A DNA stretch of 42,399 nucleotides from Myxococcales bacterium (lineage in GTDB: Bacteria > Myxococcota_A > Polyangia > Fen-1088): assembly GCA_003157775.1 (NCBI GenBank), contig PMKP01000221.1, positions 1 to 42,399 on the forward strand, in the 5' to 3' direction. Below the pieces are notes generated by a model. It was not told the origin of the DNA. It saw nothing but the letters and a program-made list of their open reading frames with translations, and did no database searches. The first letter of the stretch is position 1. Every line of letters begins with the position of its first letter. Shown piece by piece: positions 28,011 through 36,676 of the stretch. The translations under genes were made by a program, and so were the position numbers.

Positions 28011-30059
28011 ATGGCAAATCGCATGCTCGACGTCGCCTCACTTGGGCCGCTGGTTGATCAGCGCGACGTGATCCTGGTCACGGGCAAGGGCGGCACGGGC
28101 AAGAGCACCCTGGTGGCAGCCTTGGCCGCCCTGGCGGCTCAACGCCGCGGAGGCGCCGTTGCCGTCGAGTTTTCCGCATACCGGCGCCTGCCTGACCTGA
28201 TCGCGCCGGAGAGCGGCGTCAGGGTGGTCAAGATCGACCTCGACACCGCTTTGGAGCCGGCCCTGCGGCGGCTGATCAACATCCCCATGTTGACCCAGGC
28301 GATTCTGCGCAACCGCGTACTGCGCCAGTTCATCCGCACCTCGCCGGCCATGCGCGAGATGATCGTGCTCGATGAACTGCGCGCTCTGGTCGACGAGAGC
28401 ACCGCCCGGCGAGTGCCGGTGATCGTCGATCTGCCGGCCACCGGCCATGCGCTGTCATTTCTCGATACGCCGCGCGCCGTGCACCGCATGTTCCGCATCG
28501 GGCCCATCGCCCACGCGGCGGAGCGGGTTCAGCGCCTGCTGCTCGACGGCAAGCGCTGCGAGATGGTGACCATCACCTTGCCCGAGGAATTGCCGGTCAA
28601 TGAAACCCTCGAGCTTCTGCGCAAGGCGCGTCAGATGGGCATCGCGGCCCGAATGGTCGTGGTCAACCAGGTCCCGGCCATGCTTCTGCACGCCAGCGAC
28701 CGTCCCCTGCTCGAAGTCCTGGAACGGGAGAGCGAAGAGGCATTGGCGCGGCTGGCAGTCGCGGCGAAAGGCCAGCTCGATGGGCTGGACCATGCGAGAA
28801 AACAGATCGACCGGCTGCGCGGTCTGGAGAACGCCAATGTGGTCGAGTTCCCGGCCCGGCCTCCGAAGCAAACGCCTGACAACGGGCGTTCCTCGCGCGC
28901 GGTCGAGCCCTCGGTTAGCAGCGCGGCGGATCTGGCGACGCTCATCGCCGATGCGCCGTTGGTGGTGTGCGTAGGACCCGGCGGTGTGGGCAAGACCACC
29001 CTTTCGGCGCTGCTGGCCCTGCGCCAGGCTGCGGCGGGGCAGCGATCTCTGGTGCTGACCATCGATCCCGCGCGCCGGCTGGCCGACGCGCTCGGGCTGG
29101 TCGAGCTGACCAACGATCCCATGGAGTTGACGGGTTTCCGCAAGATGCACCCTGCGGGCACCTTGAGCGCGCTCATGCTCGACCCCACTGCCACGTTCGA
29201 CCACATGATCGCGTTGCTGGTGCCCGATCCGGCACGGCGGGAGGAGCTGCTGTCGAACCGGGTCTACCAGCACATCTCGCGCAGTTTGTCGGGGACCCTG
29301 GAATACATGGCGGTCGAGCGCGTGCACGAGTTGTTCCGCACCGGCCGCTTCGACCGCGTCGTGCTGGATACCCCGCCCACTGGCAGTGCCCTGGATTTTC
29401 TGGAGGCGCCTGATCGGGTGGCCACCTTTTTCAGCGACAGGATCACCCGCTGGTTCATGCCCGCGGCCGCGTCGTCGTGGACCTCACGTCTGTGGACTCG
29501 GGCCGGTAGCGCGGCGACGTCGCTCATTGCCCGGGTGGCGGGCCCCTCGTTCCTGGACGAAACCGTCGGGTTTTTCGCGGCCTTCTCCGACCTGCTCGGT
29601 CACTTCCGCTCGCGCGGCGAACAAGTCGGCCGTTTGCTGCGCGACCCGCGCACCGTGTTTCTGGTGGTGTGCGCGCCGGATCCGGCCCGCATCATTGAGG
29701 CCCAGGTGATCAGTGAGCATTTGGCCGATGAAGGCTGCGTGCCACGCGCCTTCATCGTCAACCGGGTGGAAGAAGCCTTCTGGCCCGGTCCCGACGAAAT
29801 CGAGCGCGCGGTGGAGCGCGCTGCCGCGCTTCTCGGCGGGTTGGAAGAGCGCGAACCGACGCGCGCGTTCATGGATCGCCTGGAAAAACTGCGCCGCCAA
29901 CAGGAGTCAGCCGCCGCGCTCCACGCAGAAGTAGTGGAGGCAGTCCGAAAGTTCGCTGCCCCACGCCCGGTGTTCACTGTGCCCCGGGTCCCGGTGGGCG
30001 AGACCCCACGCGATTCGCTGCTCGCCATGTACTTGGGCTTGTTCGCCCGGGAAGAGTGA
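28011..30059 (+). CDS. Tandem two-domain ArsA/GET3-family ATPase
   Basis: Two P-loops: VILVTGKGGTGKSTL (N-half) and VVCVGPGGVGKTTLSALLAL (C-half); VDLPATGHALSFLDTP and LDTPPTGSALDFLEAPDRV. Confidence 0.88.
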   Translation: MANRMLDVASLGPLVDQRDVILVTGKGGTGKSTLVAALAALAAQRRGGAVAVEFSAYRRLPDLIAPESGVRVVKIDLDTALEPALRRLINIPMLTQAILRNRVLRQFIRTSPAMREMIVLDELRALVDESTARRVPVIVDLPATGHALSFLDTPRAVHRMFRIGPIAHAAERVQRLLLDGKRCEMVTITLPEELPVNETLELLRKARQMGIAARMVVVNQVPAMLLHASDRPLLEVLERESEEALARLAVAAKGQLDGLDHARKQIDRLRGLENANVVEFPARPPKQTPDNGRSSRAVEPSVSSAADLATLIADAPLVVCVGPGGVGKTTLSALLALRQAAAGQRSLVLTIDPARRLADALGLVELTNDPMELTGFRKMHPAGTLSALMLDPTATFDHMIALLVPDPARREELLSNRVYQHISRSLSGTLEYMAVERVHELFRTGRFDRVVLDTPPTGSALDFLEAPDRVATFFSDRITRWFMPAAASSWTSRLWTRAGSAATSLIARVAGPSFLDETVGFFAAFSDLLGHFRSRGEQVGRLLRDPRTVFLVVCAPDPARIIEAQVISEHLADEGCVPRAFIVNRVEEAFWPGPDEIERAVERAAALLGGLEEREPTRAFMDRLEKLRRQQESAAALHAEVVEAVRKFAAPRPVFTVPRVPVGETPRDSLLAMYLGLFAREE

Positions 30060-30061
30060 TG

Positions 30062-31312
30062 CTAGGCGCAGCCGCCTTGTCCCTGACCGCAGGACGAAGA
30101 ATTGTGATAGCATGAGATTGACACACCCGAGGTGAGCGAGTAGCTCCCAGAGCAATTGTCACCCGCGCCGTTCACGCATTGGGGATTGAAGAGCCCCGGG
30201 CCGCAACTGCTGTAGCATCCCGGCGTGACCTGGTAGGCACCGCCGATACTGGTTGTTATGACGCATGCCTGTCCGGCAAGGCAGGTCGTTGTCTGCCCCA
30301 ACAGCGAGGAGCAAGTCACCGGGCCACAAGCTGCAGTTTGAACCGTCCAGGTGCGACCTGAACAGGTAGCCAGCGTGCGCCCGGTGCTAGCGCAGTCTTC
30401 GTAGAAACACGTGAGGCTGCCGCCGCCGCAAGCTGATGCGTTTGCTAGCGGGGTTTGCGGACAGGTAGCAGGCGCGCACTCGCTCTGCAAAACGCAGCCC
30501 TCGTAGCAGTTGTTTGTGTACGACAGAACATAGGGTGTTTCACAGTAGGGCGTCGCAACTGCACACGCAGCCGTTCCGCTGCAATTGGCGTGAACGCCGT
30601 CAGCGCAGCGCTGATAGTGCGTGCAACAACCCGCGGTGGAACATCCGCAATTATTGGCAGACACGAAGACTGAGTGGCAGTCGCTACGGGCGTCACACTC
30701 GGTCTGGGTCGTGACCTGGCTGCAGCTTGCCAAACCATCGTTCGGCCCCCCATCCCGCGAACAGGCGCCGTCCGCACAGCCCGCGTCCGCTCCTGGGCAA
30801 ACCATACCGGGGCATGTTGGTCCGCACGAACCCGTCCCGGGCGTGCACCCTGGACACCATATCTGCCCAGCCGGGCAGCCGCCTGAGCCCATTCCACCGG
30901 TGCCGCGGGCACCGCCGAATGAGATTCCGCCAGCGCCGATTCCACCAGAGGCGACTCCACCAGAGCCAGCACCGCCAGAAACGATTCCGCCAGCGCCAAG
31001 TCCGCCAGAAGCGATTCCGCCGGTACCCGCTCCGCCGGACGCCTTTCCGCCAATTCCGCCAGAGCCAATTCCGCCGGACGCGACCCCACCAGTGCCAATC
31101 CCGCCGGAAACACTTCCGCCGGTACCTGCCCCAATGATGCCGCCACTTGCGCTGCTACCTCCAGATGCCGTGGACCCGGTCCCCGTGCTTCTGCCCGCGC
31201 TACCGCCGGTTCCAGTGAGCCCACCCGACTTGTTATTCCCACACCCGCCTAACGATGTCCCAGCGATCACGGCGCCTACGAAAAGTGCGATAGCGCTCAA
31301 GACTCTTGTCAT
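30062..31312 (-). CDS. Secreted lipoprotein with Gly/Ser/Ala-rich low-complexity repeats and Cys-rich C-terminal region
   Basis: Start MTRVLSAIALFVGAVIAGTSLGGCGNN (lipobox); about 110-aa (T/S)GG-type repeats; about 250-aa Cys-rich region. Confidence 0.78.
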   Translation of the reverse strand: MTRVLSAIALFVGAVIAGTSLGGCGNNKSGGLTGTGGSAGRSTGTGSTASGGSSASGGIIGAGTGGSVSGGIGTGGVASGGIGSGGIGGKASGGAGTGGIASGGLGAGGIVSGGAGSGGVASGGIGAGGISFGGARGTGGMGSGGCPAGQIWCPGCTPGTGSCGPTCPGMVCPGADAGCADGACSRDGGPNDGLASCSQVTTQTECDARSDCHSVFVSANNCGCSTAGCCTHYQRCADGVHANCSGTAACAVATPYCETPYVLSYTNNCYEGCVLQSECAPATCPQTPLANASACGGGSLTCFYEDCASTGRTLATCSGRTWTVQTAACGPVTCSSLLGQTTTCLAGQACVITTSIGGAYQVTPGCYSSCGPGLFNPQCVNGAGDNCSGSYSLTSGVSISCYHNSSSCGQGQGGCA

Positions 31313-31516
31313 CACATATCTCCCGATCACATCTTGCGGTTCCCTGCCCGTCTCAGATCGATCCGCCTATCGCCCGGTAGCCCGCCCCATCATTGTGCGG
31401 GTCCGCGTGCGCGAACGCAATTTGCCCGCAGATTCGGATGTGATGCCCGTCACACATGCACTCCGAAATCTCGGACACCGCACGCGCGGCACCACCTTCG
31501 CGCGGTCTGTCGCTTG

Positions 31517-32416
31517 CTAAGGCACGACGGTCAGTGCGTAGGAGGCGAAATCCACGCCACCGCGACTGTCGCGCAATACCAGCCACAAGAATACGACTCC
31601 CGCGGTTGCGGGCGACTGCCATGCGTTTTCGGTCCAGACCGCAGTATCGTCTTCTTCGCGCCCGGTCACGGAGTCGTCAAATGCGCCGGCAGTGACGAAC
31701 CAGGAAAGCCAAAGGGCCTCACGATGATCTACCAGCGTTTGCGACGAAGAATCGAAGACTGGATAGGACTCTGCCGAATCGGGAGACCACGTCGCAACCA
31801 GGCGTATCGGTTGACTCGCAGGAAGCGCATCAAGTGAAGCCGGCGTCTCGCCCACCAGGGCCGACAACGACACCAGGGTTGGGTTCTGGTTTGCGGCATA
31901 GCTTCCGCGGAATTCCTGGGACATGGCGAGCGAAGCGCCTGCCAGACCACAGCTCAGCCGCTCGCGGAAGATCGCCTGCTCCACGCCCAGATCAAGTCGA
32001 AGTGGTTGGTAGTAACCCCCGGTAGCATCCGGGTCAGAGGGTCGCAAAGTTCCACTACTTGAGGGCGGCGCAAATGGCCCGAAATTCGCGCACGCGGCGC
32101 TGGGTGTTTGAATCGCAACCGACCCGCCCTGTGCCGACTGCGCCAGATCGTCAGTCAAGCAGGCTTGGCTCACCGGAGTGTTCTCCGCCACAGGCTTGCG
32201 CAGCTTGCATAGGCTCCACGACAAGTCTTGTGCGTCCACGGTGCCCGAGGGAGAAGCGACCAGACTCGCGTAGTGAACCAAGTCCCCGGGCGCCGCTTCG
32301 CCAGGATTGCCACGCGCACCGATGATCCGTTCCTGCGTGATCAGCGAGGCCGGATTGCCCATCTTCGGCACGCAGCCAGCCAGCAACAAGAAAGCGAAAA
32401 GACGAGATCGACACAT
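31517..32416 (-). CDS. Lipoprotein of unknown function (operon gene 9)
   Basis: MCRSRLFAFLLLAGCVPKMG lipobox; ATG overlaps the TonB-receptor stop by 1 nt. Confidence 0.75.
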   Translation of the reverse strand: MCRSRLFAFLLLAGCVPKMGNPASLITQERIIGARGNPGEAAPGDLVHYASLVASPSGTVDAQDLSWSLCKLRKPVAENTPVSQACLTDDLAQSAQGGSVAIQTPSAACANFGPFAPPSSSGTLRPSDPDATGGYYQPLRLDLGVEQAIFRERLSCGLAGASLAMSQEFRGSYAANQNPTLVSLSALVGETPASLDALPASQPIRLVATWSPDSAESYPVFDSSSQTLVDHREALWLSWFVTAGAFDDSVTGREEDDTAVWTENAWQSPATAGVVFLWLVLRDSRGGVDFASYALTVVP

Positions 32417-34473
32417 CAGAACCTCACTGACAGTCCGGCCACGGCCAAGATCGGCAGGCCGGTTATGTTTGAACGCGACGCGAACTGTTCATCGTAGGCA
32501 AATTCCTCGACGTTGGCACGGTTGGTGAGGTTGAGGATTTCCAGGTAGGGAGCGACGTCCACCCAGCGTCGGCGAAAGTGCTTTTCGACGCGCAGATCGA
32601 GCGCATAGAAGATTGGCAGGCGAATGCTGTTCTGTTGCCCGAAGATTGGCTGGTACTGTCCAGTGGTCGTATCCAGATAGCTGCCAACTACCGGCGTTCG
32701 TGGCATCCCAGTGGCCAAGCGGAATCGCGTGCCTACCACGAAGCCCCTAAAGGACGCATTTCCAACAAAGGTAAGAACTTGCGTCTGGTCCTGGTCGAAC
32801 AGTCGGTAGGAGGACTCGGAGGCATGCCGACGCTCGCTGCGGCTTAGCGTGTAGGCCAGCCAGCCGGAGAGCGCCGGGTGAGGCGAGAATTGCAAGACAA
32901 TTTGCACGCCAAAGGCACGCCCTACCCCATCCTGTACAAGAGCCTGGGCGAGGGGCGGATTTTGCTCTGGATTGCGCATTACCAACTCCCACATGTGCCG
33001 GTAGAACAAGGTTGGTCGCACAGTGAAGTGCCGGCCAACGTCCATGTCTGTCCCTGCCACAACATGCACGGCGTGGGCAACCCCTAGTGTCGGCGAGCCA
33101 AAGACAGCACTCAGGTCGCCTGGCGAAGGGGCTTGATGGTACAGTCCAAGCGCAAGATTTGCGCGCAGCCAGGAACCGGTTTGGTGAGTGATGGCAAGGC
33201 GCGGAGCTGGCGACCACGACAGGCGCGAAGACCCCGCCCTTGGCGTGACGCCATTCTCGGGAGTGCTGCGACTGGGTGAAATCCAGTAGCCGTCCAACCG
33301 CAAGGACGGAGTCAGGCGCCAATGCCCCAGGGTGCTCTCCGAAGCGGCGTAGGGGGCCAGATTTCCAATCGAAGCGCTCCACGTATCCGTGCTGGCTCCC
33401 CCTGAAATCGGCTGGCCAAAAGCCACAATGTCACCCTCCCTTGGTGGCAGGGTCGCTGATCCCGAGCGCTGCACACCCGACAGCGTGAGCAGTCCGTCAA
33501 ACCCCAGAAGCAGAGTCAGCCTCGGCGAAAGCGGAGCGCCATACTCTCCGCGCAGACCCAGCACCGTGGAGGTTATCGACTCGTCCGCCCTGCCCTGCCC
33601 TGCGATTTCTTGCCGTCGGGTTTGCTCCCAGCCAACGAAGGGAATCAGCGACGCGCTTGAACCCTCGGAAAACCTGCGCAGGTACCTGACCCCGAGCCGG
33701 GAGAAGGATTGATTCCGGTCTTGCTCGGCGGACGAAGAAGGCGTCGTGGTGTTGCCAGCGATCGAGCTGGCATCGGACGAGGTAAGGAAGATCACCTCGA
33801 CCTTCTCATCATCGCGCAAAGCAAAGACCACCTTGCCTTGAAAGTCGCGATAGCGTGGAAAAGGAAACAGACGACGCGTGTCCGATGATAGGGCGCCGTT
33901 CAGTATGCGATCGAGATAGCCGACGCGGCCTGCGGCAAGAACGCCTCCACCGTTCCCCACCGCTGTGCCGGCTTCAAACGAGGCATCAAGAACATCCACA
34001 TCCAGCTCTCCTTGATAGCTTTGGGATGCGTAGACTGGCGGCGCCCGACTGGCCAGGCGAACCAGGCCTCCCAGTCCCCGGCCGTACTCCGCGCCATAGC
34101 CGCCAGGCACAAGGGTCACTGTGCGCAAGAAGCCACTGTGAACCACCGAGCGCAGCCCACCCAAATGGTACAACGCCGGTATCTCCATCCCGTCAACCAC
34201 CACCCGCGTCTCCTCGGGTGCCGCGCCCCACACCACCAGTTCGCCGCCGCCCAGTCCTGGCCGAGCCACTCCCGGCAGGTTTTCCAGTGCCTTGCCGGCA
34301 TCGCCCTGCGCGCCGGGAATCTGGCGCAACTCAGGCGTGGAAAGGCCAGCTTCCCCAACTTCCCTCGCAGGCGAAGCAATCACGACTGTCTCGTAGCCGT
34401 CGGTTGCCAAAACCGCAGTTTCGGGCAGAGCCGCAAGTATCGCCAGCGCGAAGACGCTCGCCCGCGCTCTCAT
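32416..34473 (-). CDS. TonB-dependent outer-membrane receptor (operon gene 8)
   Basis: Signal peptide; plug region ELRQIPGAQGDAGKALENLPGVARPGLGGGELVVWGAAPEETRVVVDGMEIPALYHLGGLRSVV...GGYGAEYGRGLGGLVRL; long beta-barrel. Confidence 0.9.
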   Translation of the reverse strand: MRARASVFALAILAALPETAVLATDGYETVVIASPAREVGEAGLSTPELRQIPGAQGDAGKALENLPGVARPGLGGGELVVWGAAPEETRVVVDGMEIPALYHLGGLRSVVHSGFLRTVTLVPGGYGAEYGRGLGGLVRLASRAPPVYASQSYQGELDVDVLDASFEAGTAVGNGGGVLAAGRVGYLDRILNGALSSDTRRLFPFPRYRDFQGKVVFALRDDEKVEVIFLTSSDASSIAGNTTTPSSSAEQDRNQSFSRLGVRYLRRFSEGSSASLIPFVGWEQTRRQEIAGQGRADESITSTVLGLRGEYGAPLSPRLTLLLGFDGLLTLSGVQRSGSATLPPREGDIVAFGQPISGGASTDTWSASIGNLAPYAASESTLGHWRLTPSLRLDGYWISPSRSTPENGVTPRAGSSRLSWSPAPRLAITHQTGSWLRANLALGLYHQAPSPGDLSAVFGSPTLGVAHAVHVVAGTDMDVGRHFTVRPTLFYRHMWELVMRNPEQNPPLAQALVQDGVGRAFGVQIVLQFSPHPALSGWLAYTLSRSERRHASESSYRLFDQDQTQVLTFVGNASFRGFVVGTRFRLATGMPRTPVVGSYLDTTTGQYQPIFGQQNSIRLPIFYALDLRVEKHFRRRWVDVAPYLEILNLTNRANVEEFAYDEQFASRSNITGLPILAVAGLSVRF

Positions 34474-35381
34474 GGGGATGCAACGGTGAATGACAAAGCA
34501 GTGACCCCACTGCCTTTGCCTTTGCTGAAGCGCTGACTGGAAGGAAGCGCCTCGCCCTCGGCCTTGTCTAGCGAAATCCCGTTAAGCAGCGCCTCCACCG
34601 TCCAGCGCGCGGCGGAATTTCCACAGAGCGAAAAGGTGTCGACGCGGGCCACATAGTCGCCGACTGGCGCGGCCAGCGACCAAACCACATTCTCGTTGCA
34701 CCGACCATCGATGACGCAGCCACTGTTGGAATCGAAGTCGAGAATGCCATCTTCGTCCAAGACGCCAGCATCGGGCGCCGGAGTAGTCGCATATCGATCG
34801 TAGGAATTGATATTGCCAGCCCAGATCTCGACCCCATAAGGGTCGACCACATGCAGATCAAGATCGGCTTCCGTGTCCCACCACAGCGAGACAACCAATG
34901 CCCCGGTCGGAGGCAGACTGGGCTCGACGTCCAAAGACACATGCGCCGCAGGCCCAAAGTCATTGGGCGTGGACACAGCACGGACGAGCAGATCGTAGGA
35001 GGTTTGTGGCAGCGAATCCGAAAAGGACAGGCTGGAATGAAAGGTCGGCTGGGTGGGGCTATCTGCATCGGGCACGTCGGCCGCAAGTATCCAGTAGCCG
35101 ATATCGCCAGCAAAACCGATGGCCACAGCCGTGCTCCCTGGATTCAGGCGGCCAGAGAGCTGCTTGTCTTGCAGACCAGGTGTGATCACGTTCTGGCTGT
35201 TCAGCACATCCACCACGCCAGGAGCATCCGCGCTGGCCAGCTTGTCGATCGAGCCGCGATAGAACTGGCCTCCGACAACGCGTACGAGAGCTTCTAGCCC
35301 CGTGTCACAGGGTGCTGCGCCACCGCAGGTGGCCGTGGCGAAGGCCCAGAGCAGAAAGCAGATGGCAAGTCTGCATCGCAT
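34470..35381 (-). CDS. Secreted protein with DUF2135-like domain (operon gene 7)
   Basis: Signal peptide; LVVSLWWDTEADLDLHVVDPYGVEIWAGNINSYD...; 4-nt overlap with the TonB receptor. Confidence 0.65.
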   Translation of the reverse strand: MRCRLAICFLLWAFATATCGGAAPCDTGLEALVRVVGGQFYRGSIDKLASADAPGVVDVLNSQNVITPGLQDKQLSGRLNPGSTAVAIGFAGDIGYWILAADVPDADSPTQPTFHSSLSFSDSLPQTSYDLLVRAVSTPNDFGPAAHVSLDVEPSLPPTGALVVSLWWDTEADLDLHVVDPYGVEIWAGNINSYDRYATTPAPDAGVLDEDGILDFDSNSGCVIDGRCNENVVWSLAAPVGDYVARVDTFSLCGNSAARWTVEALLNGISLDKAEGEALPSSQRFSKGKGSGVTALSFTVASP

Positions 35382-36676
35382 CAGAAGACCATCTGTCCGC
35401 GCAGGGTCAGCGTGTCCGAAGCCAGGGTTGTGGGCGAGCCATCAGCGGCCACGGCCAGCGCATTGCGATTGTGCTGGTATTCGAGAACCAAACGATTGTG
35501 AGCAAACCCGCCCCAGGAAAGCGTGAACGTCCAGGTGCGAAAGGACATGTCCTTGGGCACGAGAACCGTGGGGGTCTGACGATAGGCATCCACGTCCGGG
35601 TTGTAGAAGTCGTAGCGAACACCAAACCCGGCCCGCGCTGTGAATTCTTGGCTGCCGCCTAGCACCCAGCCGAACTCCCGCAGATCGCGGCCAGACGCAA
35701 CAGGATCGGCGGGCACAAGCCCCCGATCCAGATTGGCGGCCCAAACCACTTCACCAAAGAGCGTAGATTTCCCCAGATGGGGAACTGCGAAGCCCACGCG
35801 GCCATCCGCTCCCACGGCAAAGCGCGAGAAGTTCTGTGAAGGCGTGGCCGCACGGCCAGGGATGACCTGGATCTCACTGAGCTGGACGATGCCGTCCTCG
35901 TTCTGGTCGCGCCAAACCAAAACGTCCTTGGTCGCGGGTGTGCCGGGATGAAAACCGGTCCCTGCAAGCGAGGAAACCCCGGCGCTGACATGGACCTTGG
36001 CCGCGATGGTAAAGTCCATTCCCAGCCTCCCGACGAAATCCTTGGCCGCGTTCGGATCGCGAGCAGGGAAAGACGCATCTCCCAGCGGGTTGCCATTCAT
36101 CACGGCCAGTTGCGCGCGAACAAAGCGCCAGGAAGCCTGTGCACGCCCACCCAGGTCAAAGGTGCCGGGAAACAGCGCCCGGCTGACGTTGCTCCGCTCA
36201 AGAAGAAACCGGTCTGGATCCCATTCCTGGACTTCAAGGCCAAATGGAATGCGCAGAAGACCGAGCCCAATCTCCCAATTCCACCGCGGCCGTGTCCTGC
36301 CCAGCGCGAGCTCGGCCCGGGCCAAACCCAGCGCCATGCCCTTGACCGTGTTTGCATCCAACTCGATTGCGGCCCGCAGGAAGGTTCGGCTGGCTTCGAC
36401 AAAAAGGTGCGCACGTCGAATGAGAAACCGCTCCGTATTGAGTGGCTCTGCCCCGGTTGGAGAGAGCTGATCCTGCGCAGACTGATCCACCAACACGGCG
36501 TCCGCTTGCAGAAACCCTCCAACTGCCAAAGTCGTCTCCCCCACTGCCAGGTGCCCTGCAGAATTGGTCGCCTCGGGAGCCGCCGGTGGCGCAGGCGCCT
36601 CCTCGGCCAGGGCGGTCCGCACCGCCCCGACCAGAAGGAGTCCGCTCAAACTCAACCGGTTGATGCGCGTCTTCAC
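35381..36676 (-). CDS. OprO/OprP-like (phosphate/polyanion-selective type) porin (operon gene 6)
   Basis: Signal peptide; FLIRRAHLFVEASRTFLRAAIELDANT...WEIGLGLLRIPFGLEVQEWDPDRFLLERSNVSRALFPGTFDLG; terminal FTLSWGGFAHNRLVLEYQHNRNA. Confidence 0.75.
   Translation of the reverse strand: MKTRINRLSLSGLLLVGAVRTALAEEAPAPPAAPEATNSAGHLAVGETTLAVGGFLQADAVLVDQSAQDQLSPTGAEPLNTERFLIRRAHLFVEASRTFLRAAIELDANTVKGMALGLARAELALGRTRPRWNWEIGLGLLRIPFGLEVQEWDPDRFLLERSNVSRALFPGTFDLGGRAQASWRFVRAQLAVMNGNPLGDASFPARDPNAAKDFVGRLGMDFTIAAKVHVSAGVSSLAGTGFHPGTPATKDVLVWRDQNEDGIVQLSEIQVIPGRAATPSQNFSRFAVGADGRVGFAVPHLGKSTLFGEVVWAANLDRGLVPADPVASGRDLREFGWVLGGSQEFTARAGFGVRYDFYNPDVDAYRQTPTVLVPKDMSFRTWTFTLSWGGFAHNRLVLEYQHNRNALAVAADGSPTTLASDTLTLRGQMVF

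Noticed and set aside
30621-31520. Pro-rich plus-strand ORF (PPEPIPPVPRAPP...)
   Set aside because: Complement of the Gly-rich repeat region of the minus-strand lipoprotein; a composition artefact.
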